A stretch of 20,888 nucleotides of DNA from VBCK01 sp035511515 (GTDB lineage: Bacteria > Pseudomonadota > Gammaproteobacteria > Burkholderiales > Burkholderiaceae_F): assembly GCA_035511515.1 (NCBI GenBank), contig DATKFG010000072.1, forward strand, positions 1 to 20,888, in the 5' to 3' direction. The notes below the pieces were generated by a model, which did not search any database, was not told the DNA's origin, and worked only from the letters and a program-made list of their open reading frames with translations. Of the stretch, positions 7,222 to 14,914 are shown one piece after another; the first letter of the stretch is position 1, and each line of letters begins with the position of its first letter. Both the position numbers and the translations under genes were made by a program.

Positions 7222-10200
7222 CTACAAGCCGTGGACTCGCACCGCGCTGCCCTCCCACGCGGCGGGCTGGCCGTTGATCCAGACCGGCGGGGGACCGTCC
7301 CGGCCGGGCCATTCGAACACGAGGCCGCCCGGCGGCATCCGGATGCCCGGGTCGACCGCGATCCGCACGCCGCGCGCATCGCGCGCGATCCGATAGCCCA
7401 AGGCGCCGTACGTGGTTCGCAAACCGTCCACGGCGATTCCATCGCCGTCGAGCCAGTCGGCCGGAATTCCTGCCGCCAGCACCAGCGCGTGGTCGGATTC
7501 GCGCTCGTAGGCGAACAGGTCCAGGGCCGAGCGGATGAAGTCGGAGGCGACCCACGCGTGCGGCATGTCTCCGATGAAGCGCGGTTCGCGCGGCTCGCGG
7601 CCGACCACCTCGGCCCACTGATTCCACGCCGGCGGCCTGCGGCCCGCCATCAGGAATTGCAACAGTTGCAGCGCTCGATCGCGCCAGCCCAGCCGGACGA
7701 AGGCGCCCACGGCGCGCAGCTCGTACGGGGTGTAATCGTCCCAGGCGCGCTGCCCGAGCTGGCGCTGCTCGGCCTCGCGCCAGTAGCGCTCGAAGGTGCG
7801 TTCGACCAGATCGCGCGGAAGATTGGCCAGTTCGCCGACCGGCTCCAGCGCGATGGTGGTGGAGGTCGGATCGAAATCGCCCAGTTCAGCGGCGCCCGGG
7901 ATGAAGTCGATGCGGTGTTGCCCGCTCGCCAGCCGGATCGATTCGACCAGGTCGCCGCGAAACTCGTCGCGGGCGCCGGCCAGGCGGGCCTGCGCCGGCT
8001 CGTCTTCGACGACCTGCGCCAGGAAAGCGGCGTCCTTGTACCCTTCCAGCGCCCAGAAGTCGTCCCAGTACGAGTGCATGGGCCTGGCCCAGTAGCCCTC
8101 GTGGCTGATCGAGGCCGGCAGCAGTCCGTAACGCTCCGGGTGGTCCGCCTGGAAGGATGCGGTCCGTTCGCTCTGGCGCAGGATCTCCTCGTAGCGTGTC
8201 GCCGCCTGCACGTGCGGCCACAGCGCGAGCAGCTCGCGGTGATCGCCGGTGTAGCGATACAGCTGCGCGACAGCGAAGATGAATTCGCCGTTGCTGTCGT
8301 TTTCGGGCACCGGATCGGCGCCCCGCCGGTCCACGCAGCACGGGACCTTGCCGCTGGGAAACTGGTGGCGGGCGTACCAGGCCATGAAGTCCGAGGCCTC
8401 CGCGGCGTGGCCCATCCGGAGCAGAGCCTCGACCATCATCGCGCCATCGCGGATCCACGATCTCGCATAGGAATGGGTTCCCGGCTGCAGGCGCGCACCG
8501 TCGCGCGAGACCAGAATCTGCGCCAGTGCGCTGCGCAGCGTGTCCACGATCGCCTGACCCGCCGGGGGGACCGTGATCGCCACCGCTGCGAGCTTGACGC
8601 GCCAGGCGGCCGCGACCGACTGCTGTTGCCGCGTCACCCAATCGGACCCGTGGGTCTTCGGCGCCGCCGCCAGTGCGCCCGGTTCGCTCGAGGCCAGCAC
8701 GTCCACGGTCTGCTCGCCGCCCGGCGCCACCTCCAGGTCGAACAGCAGCGCGCCCGATGCGAGTCCGGTCGGGTCGTGGATCGATCGGACCTTTGCTTCG
8801 TCGTCCTGCGCGATCCGGTCGACGACCGTGCCGGCATCGAACGTCGACGCAACGAAGGCGGTCGGGCGGCGCAACGGGCGCAGCCCCGGCGTTGAGTCCA
8901 CCGTCACGACCTCGCCGTCCCAGCCCAGATCGTGGATCGGGTGCACGCCTCCCGCAACGTTCAGGAACTGCGTGGGCGGGTCCACTTGCAGCGGGCGCAC
9001 CGCAAGGGCGAGCTTCAACCGGGCCGTGCGGGCCGATCGATTACCCACGACGTAGCGCAGCACCACCGCAGTGCGCCCCGGCTCGCCGATCGCGAAGGCG
9101 CGCACCTGCAGGTCCAGCTCGCGGGCTCTCCACCGCACCTGTGGAATCGGCAGGTAGCCGTCCTGCAAGGAGTGTTCGAGCTGAACGTCGGCCCAGCCGA
9201 TCAAACCCTCAGGAGCCAGCAGGAACGGTTCGATCGTGTAGCCGTTCTTGCCGACCTGCAGCGCCCCGTCCTCCGACAGCAGCGATGGCGCCCCGCCTCC
9301 GTCGGTGGCCACCACGGTCCAGTAAATCTGCTCGCCACTGAAACCGCGCGGATAGTGGCCGCGCGGCGAGCGCGCGGCCAGCAGCTCCACCAGGTGGTTC
9401 ATATCCGAACCGAAATGCGGATCCTCGATGCGAAAGCCGATCATCCGGACTCGATGGGCGGCCGGCGCATGCAGCTCGAGCCTGACATACCTGGCCTCGG
9501 CGCCGGCCAGCGGCACCGTCTGATCGGAGTCGCGGGCATGCACCACCTCGCGCACGGTCGACCAGTGTTCGCCGTCGTCGGACAGCGCAATGGCGTAGTT
9601 GCTCGCATGCTGGCCGCGAGCCCACCGAAGCAGGACGGCGCCGAATTCGCGTACCTGCCCCAGGTCGATCTGCAGCCAGCGCGCTCGTCCCGGAGCCGCA
9701 TCGCTGCTGAAGGCCGGCTGCAGAAGTCCGTCGGCATGCACGGTCGAGGGCGCCGCGCGGGGCGCAGAACCCGTCACGCGGGGCAACGGTGGATCGCCGG
9801 CGGCGGGCCGATCGACCAGATCGATGCGGTCGACGCACACGGAACCGCGCTGCGGGCCGCTGCCTTTCGACACGACCAGCTCCAGAGCGGTGGCCTGGCG
9901 CAGCGGTCGGTCCAGCTTGGAGTCCCCGGCGAATTCGATCTGCCACTTGCGGATACGCAGCGCACTCCAGTCCCCGGGGAAGGCGAAGTCGGCGCGGCGA
10001 AACCACCAGACGTTTTCGCCGCCGGCGTTGGTCAGCTTGACCTGAAATTCGTGGCCGGCGGATTGGCCGCGCAGCTGCAGGCGCAGATCGAAATCGGGCG
10101 CCAGCACCAGCCCGAGCGCGCGGTGCGCCGTCGCAAAACCGGCCACGCCCGCGAAATCGAAGTCCAGGCACAGGCCAGGGCCGTCCGGTCCCTTGACGGC

Positions 10201-10386
10201 TCTGAGCTCGGAGCGGACCTGCTCCGATGCGCTGGCCACCCAATCGGAGACCGGTCCGAGCAGGTCCAGCCCGGCGGGCGTCTCGTCCGCCCAGGCCCGC
10301 GCGGCGCCCCCCAGCAGCACAGCCACAGCGGCCGCCGTGCCAAGCGCGACGACGCACCTGCCGGTTGGCCGCATATCCGCCTTCAT
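7222..10386 (-). CDS. Secreted discoidin-domain, six-hairpin-glycosidase-like protein (function unassigned)
   Basis: A 1054-residue exported protein closing the carbohydrate operon. Seen in order: a signal peptide (about residues 1-33, ending GGAARAWA); a beta-rich region about 34-200 resembling a carbohydrate-binding sandwich (LCLDFDF, VWWFRRADF, DRIDLVD); a discoidin (F5/8 type C)-like domain about 230-350 (RARWLQIDLGQVREFG, YVRLELHA); a beta-sandwich linker; then an (alpha/alpha)6-like region from about 620 with SYARSWIRDGAMMVEALLRMG, PENDSNGEFIFAVAQLYRYTGD, ISHEGYW, SYWDDFWALEGYKDAAF and MPHAWVASDFIRSAL, followed by a C-terminal beta domain. The W-x-RDG motif recalls GH15-like and debranching-type hairpin enzymes, but I cannot place it in a numbered family. 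ATG at 10386 overlaps the MalG-type permease stop as ATGA; ATG at 10374 is an alternative. Context suggests an envelope glucan hydrolase; a structural glycan-binding role is possible. Confidence 0.8.
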   Translation of the reverse strand: MKADMRPTGRCVVALGTAAAVAVLLGGAARAWADETPAGLDLLGPVSDWVASASEQVRSELRAVKGPDGPGLCLDFDFAGVAGFATAHRALGLVLAPDFDLRLQLRGQSAGHEFQVKLTNAGGENVWWFRRADFAFPGDWSALRIRKWQIEFAGDSKLDRPLRQATALELVVSKGSGPQRGSVCVDRIDLVDRPAAGDPPLPRVTGSAPRAAPSTVHADGLLQPAFSSDAAPGRARWLQIDLGQVREFGAVLLRWARGQHASNYAIALSDDGEHWSTVREVVHARDSDQTVPLAGAEARYVRLELHAPAAHRVRMIGFRIEDPHFGSDMNHLVELLAARSPRGHYPRGFSGEQIYWTVVATDGGGAPSLLSEDGALQVGKNGYTIEPFLLAPEGLIGWADVQLEHSLQDGYLPIPQVRWRARELDLQVRAFAIGEPGRTAVVLRYVVGNRSARTARLKLALAVRPLQVDPPTQFLNVAGGVHPIHDLGWDGEVVTVDSTPGLRPLRRPTAFVASTFDAGTVVDRIAQDDEAKVRSIHDPTGLASGALLFDLEVAPGGEQTVDVLASSEPGALAAAPKTHGSDWVTRQQQSVAAAWRVKLAAVAITVPPAGQAIVDTLRSALAQILVSRDGARLQPGTHSYARSWIRDGAMMVEALLRMGHAAEASDFMAWYARHQFPSGKVPCCVDRRGADPVPENDSNGEFIFAVAQLYRYTGDHRELLALWPHVQAATRYEEILRQSERTASFQADHPERYGLLPASISHEGYWARPMHSYWDDFWALEGYKDAAFLAQVVEDEPAQARLAGARDEFRGDLVESIRLASGQHRIDFIPGAAELGDFDPTSTTIALEPVGELANLPRDLVERTFERYWREAEQRQLGQRAWDDYTPYELRAVGAFVRLGWRDRALQLLQFLMAGRRPPAWNQWAEVVGREPREPRFIGDMPHAWVASDFIRSALDLFAYERESDHALVLAAGIPADWLDGDGIAVDGLRTTYGALGYRIARDARGVRIAVDPGIRMPPGGLVFEWPGRDGPPPVWINGQPAAWEGSAVRVHGL

Positions 10387-11201
10387 CCCTTCACGCTGCC
10401 CAGCAGCAGTCCCTGGATGTAATAGCGCTGCAGTCCCAGGAAGAGCAGCAGCGGCGGCAGCACCGTGACGACCGAACCGGCCATCATCAGCTCGTTGTCC
10501 TGCACGTGTTCCCTGGATAGCAAGGCCAGCGCCACCGGCAGCGTCTGCAGCCGGCCGTCGGTCAGCACGATCAGCGGCCACATGAAGTCGTTCCAGATGT
10601 TCAGGAACGTGAAGATCGCCACGGTCACGAGGATCGGCTTGAGCAGCGGCAGCACGATGTGCACGAAGATGTGCGCTTCGCCGGCGCCTTCCAGGCGTGC
10701 CGCTTCCAGAATCTCGTCCGGAATCGAGCGGGCGTACTGCCGCACCAGGAAGATCCCGAACACGCTGGCCAGCGCGGGCACGATCACGCCGGCGTAGCTG
10801 TTCACGAGCCCGGCCGAGCGCAGCATCAGGAACAGGGGCAGCATCGCGACCTGGGCCGGAATCACCAGCGCCGCCAGCAGCGATCGGAAGATACGCTCGC
10901 GCCCGCCGAAGGGCAGCTTGGCGAACGCGTAGCCGGCGCTGACGTTGAACAGCAGCGACAGGCCCGTGCCGGCGGTTGCCACCACCACGCTGTTGGCGAG
11001 GTAGCGCCCCACTCCGACCCGCGCGAAAAGCTCGCGGTAATTGGCCAGGGTCGGCGCCGCCGCAACCCAGGGCGGCGGAAACGCGTTGGACTGCCCGGCC
11101 GGCATCAGCGAGGCCGACAGCATCCACAGCAGCGGTGCCACGCTGATCGCGGCGGCGGCCAGCAGCAGGCCGTTGACCGCGAGCGAGGCGGGCCGGCTCA
11201 T
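10383..11201 (-). CDS. Sugar ABC transporter permease, MalG/CUT1 type
   Basis: Inner-membrane permease of a CUT1 carbohydrate importer. 272 residues with about six hydrophobic segments, the first at GLLLAAAAISVAPLLWMLSA. The coupling loop IPDEILEAARLEGAGEAHIF matches the EAA motif of MalG-like subunits, followed by the typical VLPLLKPILVTVAIFTFLNI and NDFMWPLIVL. The first conserved segment LPFGGRERIFRSLLAALVIP is also characteristic. The start ATG overlaps the upstream MalF-type stop as ATGA (11198-11201), and its own stop overlaps the next gene in the same way. It works with the upstream permease and binding lipoprotein, and probably with the ATPase encoded at 19088-20197, since no ATPase lies inside this stretch. 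Confidence 0.93.
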   Translation of the reverse strand: MSRPASLAVNGLLLAAAAISVAPLLWMLSASLMPAGQSNAFPPPWVAAAPTLANYRELFARVGVGRYLANSVVVATAGTGLSLLFNVSAGYAFAKLPFGGRERIFRSLLAALVIPAQVAMLPLFLMLRSAGLVNSYAGVIVPALASVFGIFLVRQYARSIPDEILEAARLEGAGEAHIFVHIVLPLLKPILVTVAIFTFLNIWNDFMWPLIVLTDGRLQTLPVALALLSREHVQDNELMMAGSVVTVLPPLLLFLGLQRYYIQGLLLGSVKG

Positions 11202-12088
11202 GCGCCCCCCAGCGCGGCCACTTTGCCGCGCGCCGCCCGCAGCAGCAGCGCGGTGCTCGCGAGCATCAGCGCAAACAACGCGAACGCGACTGCCGAGGCC
11301 AGGCCCAGGCTCCACCATTTGAAGCCGTCCTCGTACATCAGGTACAGCACGCTCACCGTGCTCTGCAGCGGCCCGCCCTGCGTCATCACGTACGGCTCGG
11401 CGAACAGCTGGAAGTAGCCCGCCATCGTCACAACGGCCACCATCAGCAGCGTCGGGCCGAGCAGCGGCAGCGTCACGTGCCGGAACTGCTGCGCCGCACC
11501 GGCGCCTTCGATGCGTGCCGCCTCGTACAGCTCGCGCGGGATCGCCTGCAGGGCTGCCACGAAAATGATCATGTTGATGCCGAAGTTCTTCCACACCGCG
11601 AACAGGATGATGGCCGGCATCGACCAGTGCGGATCGCCCAGCCAGTCGATCGGCCCGATGCCGATGGCGCCCAGCGCGTGGTTGATCCAGCCGTAGCGCG
11701 CATGAAACAGGTTGCGCCAGACCACGGCGACCGCCACCACGGTCGTGACCACCGGCGCGAACAGGGCCGTGCGAAAGGCGCCCTTGAAACGTGCCAGCTC
11801 CGAATCGAGCAGCACGGCGGTGGCGAGCGAGACCGCGATCGACAGCGGAACACCGACCACGACGAAGTACAGCGTATTGCCCAGCGCTTTCCAGAAAAGC
11901 GCGGTGCCGAGCAGTTGAAAGTAGTTGCGCAGCCCCACCAGGCGCAGATTGGACGGATCGGCGATCGCGTAGATATCGAAATCCGTCAGGCTCAGCATGA
12001 AGGCCGCCGCCACCGGCACGGCGAAGAACACGCCCATCACCGCCAGCGCCGGCCCGGCAAAGCACCACCCGGCAAGGCCCGGTCTCAT
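11198..12088 (-). CDS. Sugar ABC transporter permease, MalF/CUT1 type
   Basis: Partner permease of the CUT1 importer, 296 residues. It has an N-terminal membrane segment (LAGWCFAGPALAVMGVFFAV), the family motif LTDFDIY after it, and the EAA loop IPRELYEAARIEGAGAAQQF followed by TLPLLGPTLLMVAVVTMAGY. FAEPYVMTQGGPLQSTVSVL is a hallmark of UgpA/LacF-like subunits. I chose the ATG at 12088, which overlaps the binding-protein stop as ATGA; the frame is open further upstream, but that sequence is shadow of the binding-protein gene and lacks permease character. Expressed in series with the binding protein and MalG-type subunit. Confidence 0.93.
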   Translation of the reverse strand: MRPGLAGWCFAGPALAVMGVFFAVPVAAAFMLSLTDFDIYAIADPSNLRLVGLRNYFQLLGTALFWKALGNTLYFVVVGVPLSIAVSLATAVLLDSELARFKGAFRTALFAPVVTTVVAVAVVWRNLFHARYGWINHALGAIGIGPIDWLGDPHWSMPAIILFAVWKNFGINMIIFVAALQAIPRELYEAARIEGAGAAQQFRHVTLPLLGPTLLMVAVVTMAGYFQLFAEPYVMTQGGPLQSTVSVLYLMYEDGFKWWSLGLASAVAFALFALMLASTALLLRAARGKVAALGGA

Positions 12089-13407
12089 CCCGGGCCACCC
12101 CGGCGCGCCCGTGCCGACTCGGAACTGCGCCGCGCGAGCATCCAGCGACGCTTCTCCAGGATCGCATCGACGCGACGGTCCAGCTCCCGCGCGGCCTGCT
12201 CCACCGTGATCTGCCCGGTCACCGCGCGCTCGCCCACCAGCCGCAGTTCGTCCTCGATGTGCTCCCATTCGGGCACCTTGGGCGCCGGCCGGGCGCGTTC
12301 CAGCTGCTGCCGGAAGGCCCGCGCATAGGGGTCGGCGGCCAGCGCCTTCAGAGCCCAGACCGAGCGGCGCGGCGGCAGATCGCCCGTGAGCGCGCGAAAG
12401 CGCTCCTGCACCTCGGGGCGGGACAGATACTCGATCAGCTGCCACGCCTGCGCCTTGTGGCGCGAGCCGGCGAAGATCACCAGGCTGGAGCCGCCGGCGA
12501 TCGAGGCGCCCGGGCCGTCCGGGCCCGGCAACGGCGCCGTCATCCAGTCGTGGCTGCGCTCGGGCGGAAGGCGGCGCCGGAATTCGCCGATGTTCCAGGG
12601 ACCGGAAATGTAGTAGGCGAAGTAGCCGCGCCCGAACTCGTCCCACACGTTGGAGATCTGGGCTTCCGACACCAGCGGCGCCCAGCCGCGGTCGAACATC
12701 TCCACGTAGAAGCCCAGCGCCTTGCGGAAGCCGGCGCTTTCGAAATTCCCGCGGCCGCCACCCTCGCGCAGCAGCGGCTCGGGCTGCTGCAGCGCCAGCG
12801 CCGTCAGCGGCTCGAACTCGTTCAGCGGCAGCAGGATCGAATAGCGGTCAGGACCCACCCGCCGCTTGATCGCGGCCAGCGTCTGGCGCCATTGCGTCCA
12901 GTTTTCCGGCGGCGCATCGAATCCGGCCTGCTTGAGCAGATCGGTGCGATAGAAGAGCAGCCGCGTGTCGACGTACCAGGGCACCCCGCACAGCACCCCG
13001 TCGATCAGGTTGGTGTCCCAGATGCCATTGAAATAGTCCGACGGCGGCACCGCCGCGGAATGCTGCACGCGGGGCCCCAGCGGCTCCAGGGCGTGCAGCT
13101 CGGCCAGCTCCGCAATCCAGGTGTTGCCGAGCTGCGCCACATCGGGCGTGGCGCCCGCGACAAAGGCCGTCAGCAGCTTCGCGTGCGCACCGGTCCAGGG
13201 CAGCTGCTGCAGCGACACGTGCACGCCGGGGTGCGTGCGCTCGAACTCGGGCAGCAGCTCGGCGACGACCTCGCTTTCCCGGCCCATGGCCCAGAACGTG
13301 AGCTGGTCCTGCGGGCGCGAGCAGGCGCACAGCGCGAGCGCCAGCGCCGTTGCCGCCCAACGCGCATGGATCCGCGATGCTGCCGCCACTACGATGCTTC
13401 CAGCCAT
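12085..13407 (-). CDS. Sugar-binding lipoprotein of the CUT1 ABC importer
   Basis: Extracytoplasmic solute-binding protein (family 1, MalE/UgpB-like), 440 residues. The ATG at 13407 gives a lipoprotein signal with lipobox LCAC (Cys at residue 29) preceded by ATALALA, so it is probably anchored to a membrane facing the periplasm. After it, DQLTFWAMGRESEVVAELL and FERTHPGVHVSLQQLPW are the usual N-lobe strands; FVAGATPDVAQLGNTWIAEL, GVPWYVDTRLLFYRTDLLKQ and GRGYFAYYISGPWNI are conserved binding-protein segments. The start lies inside the end of the GH144-type gene (19-base overlap) and the stop overlaps the MalF-type start. Substrate is inferred only from neighbours: an oligosaccharide, probably a beta-glucan fragment. 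The rich aromatic content suits sugar stacking. Confidence 0.92.
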   Translation of the reverse strand: MAGSIVVAAASRIHARWAATALALALCACSRPQDQLTFWAMGRESEVVAELLPEFERTHPGVHVSLQQLPWTGAHAKLLTAFVAGATPDVAQLGNTWIAELAELHALEPLGPRVQHSAAVPPSDYFNGIWDTNLIDGVLCGVPWYVDTRLLFYRTDLLKQAGFDAPPENWTQWRQTLAAIKRRVGPDRYSILLPLNEFEPLTALALQQPEPLLREGGGRGNFESAGFRKALGFYVEMFDRGWAPLVSEAQISNVWDEFGRGYFAYYISGPWNIGEFRRRLPPERSHDWMTAPLPGPDGPGASIAGGSSLVIFAGSRHKAQAWQLIEYLSRPEVQERFRALTGDLPPRRSVWALKALAADPYARAFRQQLERARPAPKVPEWEHIEDELRLVGERAVTGQITVEQAARELDRRVDAILEKRRWMLARRSSESARARRGGPG

Positions 13408-14897
13408 CCCCCGCTGAACCCGGCCCGGCGCAGGCCCCTGACGAGATACGCATTGTTGCGCATCACGTTCCACACCAGGCCGTCGCGATAATTCGAGATC
13501 ATCGCCACGATCGGGCCCTGATCGATTCCCAGGTAGTCGTTGTCGACCCAGCCGAAGCCCGGGGCCAGCCGGCCATAGGCGAACTTGACCTGGTGCTCGA
13601 AGCTCGGATTGAAGGCGTCCAGCAGTCCGAAGCGCGAGTAAATCCGTTCGCCATGGCGTTGCAGCATCTCCTGCAGCGACGGCAGCACGATCTCGGGAGC
13701 AAACGGCAGCGACGAGACCATCGCCGTGGGCGCGATCGTGCCGTCGTCGACGGTGCGTGTCAGCGCGGTGCCCCGGGCCGCATAGCCTCGGAACCGGCGC
13801 ATGGAGTCGCGGTAGTCGCGAAACCCGTCGAACGGTCCGTCGCAGGCGGTCAGACCCCAGACCCGGCCGTCGTAGCCTTTCCAGCTGCCTGGATTGGCGA
13901 TCGCGTAGGCTTGCTGCGAATAGGTCGCGCGCCGGCTGTTCTCGAAATAGTCGATGCCGCGCGCGTGCATGTACGGGTCCGCGATGCCGCGGAAATCGGT
14001 CCACACGTGCGAATACTGGTGGCCGAACAGCGGCGCAAAGCCCAGGTGCTCGTACCCCAGGTACGGACCCCAGGAGCGGTTGTAGGTCGCGCACCAGGCG
14101 GGCCACGCCGATGCATCGACCGCATGCACGGGTGCGCCCAGCGCGAGCAGGTAGACGATCATGCCCTCGTCGTAGCCGCGCCAGTCCAGCCGGATGAATC
14201 CGTCCTCCGGCGTCCAGCCCAGCGCAATGAGCGGCGGGCGCGGCTGCGCCCAGGTCCAGTCCGTGCGCGCGTAAATGGCCTCGACCAGCTGGCGGATGCG
14301 CGCTTCATCGTCGTCGGGCCCGTCGAACCAGTCGTGGCAGAACAGCATCCCGGCCAGCAGCAGCGCGGTGTCCACCGTGGACAGCTCACAGCGCCGGGCC
14401 CGCAGGCCGCGCTCCATGTCGAGGAAGTGATAGAAGAAGCCCTTGTATCCGGTCACGCCCTCCGATTGCGGCCCCTGCGGCGCCTCGGAAAAAAAGCGCA
14501 GCGTGGCCAGCACGCGGTCGCGCGCCTGCGCGCGCGCGATCCAGCCGTGCTCGACGCCGATCGGGTAAGCGGTCAGCGCAAAGCCGACCGCCGCGATGCT
14601 GGCGGGCGAGGCCGACGGGTAGCGGTCCGGCACCAGGCCGTTGGCGGGATTGGCGGTCTGCCAGAAAAAGTCGAAGGTGCGTTGCTGCAGCTCGTCCAGC
14701 AGCGGCTCGAAGGCGCGCCGCTGCGCCTCGTCCAGCGGCGGCTGCACCGGCGGCGGGCCAGCCGGCGCTGGCGGTGCGGACGGCGTGCCGGCGCAGCCGC
14801 AGGCGAGCGCGCCGGCCAGCACGAGCAGCCGGCGGCGTCCGACCAGGAGGCCGCCCGGCGCGGTGGCGTTCTCAGAGTCAGTCAGAGCAACGGGCAA
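13389..14897 (-). CDS. Glycoamylase-domain (PF10091) lipoprotein, GH144-type beta-1,2-glucanase candidate
   Basis: Predicted envelope-anchored glycoside hydrolase. The N-terminus has GRRRLLVLAGALACGC, a lipoprotein-type (possibly Tat) signal with Cys at residues 33 and 35, then a Pro/Ala linker. The catalytic region begins about residue 55 with LQQRTFDFFWQTANPANGLV and continues through SIAAVGFALTAYPIGVE, GYKGFFYHFLDM, ELSTVDTALLLAGMLF, WTPEDGFIRLDWRGYDEGM, FGHQYSHVWTDFRGI, ANPGSWKGYDGRVWGLTACD, DDGTIAPTAMVSSLPFAP and NDYLGIDQGPIVAMISNY. I recognise this as PF10091, the GH144 family (endo-beta-1,2-glucanase and sophorohydrolase). No ATG fits: TTG at 14897 (502 residues) is the most plausible start because it precedes the signal and lies 17 bases after the receptor stop, but it lacks a clear ribosome site. 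Beta-1,2-glucan specificity is family inference. Confidence 0.85.
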   Translation of the reverse strand: MPVALTDSENATAPGGLLVGRRRLLVLAGALACGCAGTPSAPPAPAGPPPVQPPLDEAQRRAFEPLLDELQQRTFDFFWQTANPANGLVPDRYPSASPASIAAVGFALTAYPIGVEHGWIARAQARDRVLATLRFFSEAPQGPQSEGVTGYKGFFYHFLDMERGLRARRCELSTVDTALLLAGMLFCHDWFDGPDDDEARIRQLVEAIYARTDWTWAQPRPPLIALGWTPEDGFIRLDWRGYDEGMIVYLLALGAPVHAVDASAWPAWCATYNRSWGPYLGYEHLGFAPLFGHQYSHVWTDFRGIADPYMHARGIDYFENSRRATYSQQAYAIANPGSWKGYDGRVWGLTACDGPFDGFRDYRDSMRRFRGYAARGTALTRTVDDGTIAPTAMVSSLPFAPEIVLPSLQEMLQRHGERIYSRFGLLDAFNPSFEHQVKFAYGRLAPGFGWVDNDYLGIDQGPIVAMISNYRDGLVWNVMRNNAYLVRGLRRAGFSGGWLEAS

Positions 14898-14914
14898 GGA
14901 GGCAAGAGATCCGC

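Noticed and set aside
6724..8895. A 723-codon plus-strand frame running through xth into the glycosidase-like gene
   Set aside because: It crosses two well-supported genes, one on the opposite strand, and its product has no recognisable motifs.
7222..10386. Calling the large glycosidase-like protein a GH15 glucoamylase or amylo-1,6-glucosidase
   Set aside because: The W-x-RDG motif alone is shared by several six-hairpin families; the surrounding motifs do not match any one of them well enough.
10387..11127. Upstream extension of the glycosidase-like protein in the same frame
   Set aside because: The extension overlaps the MalG-type permease, lacks a signal peptide, and the ATG at 10386 with ATGA overlap and signal peptide is clearly better.
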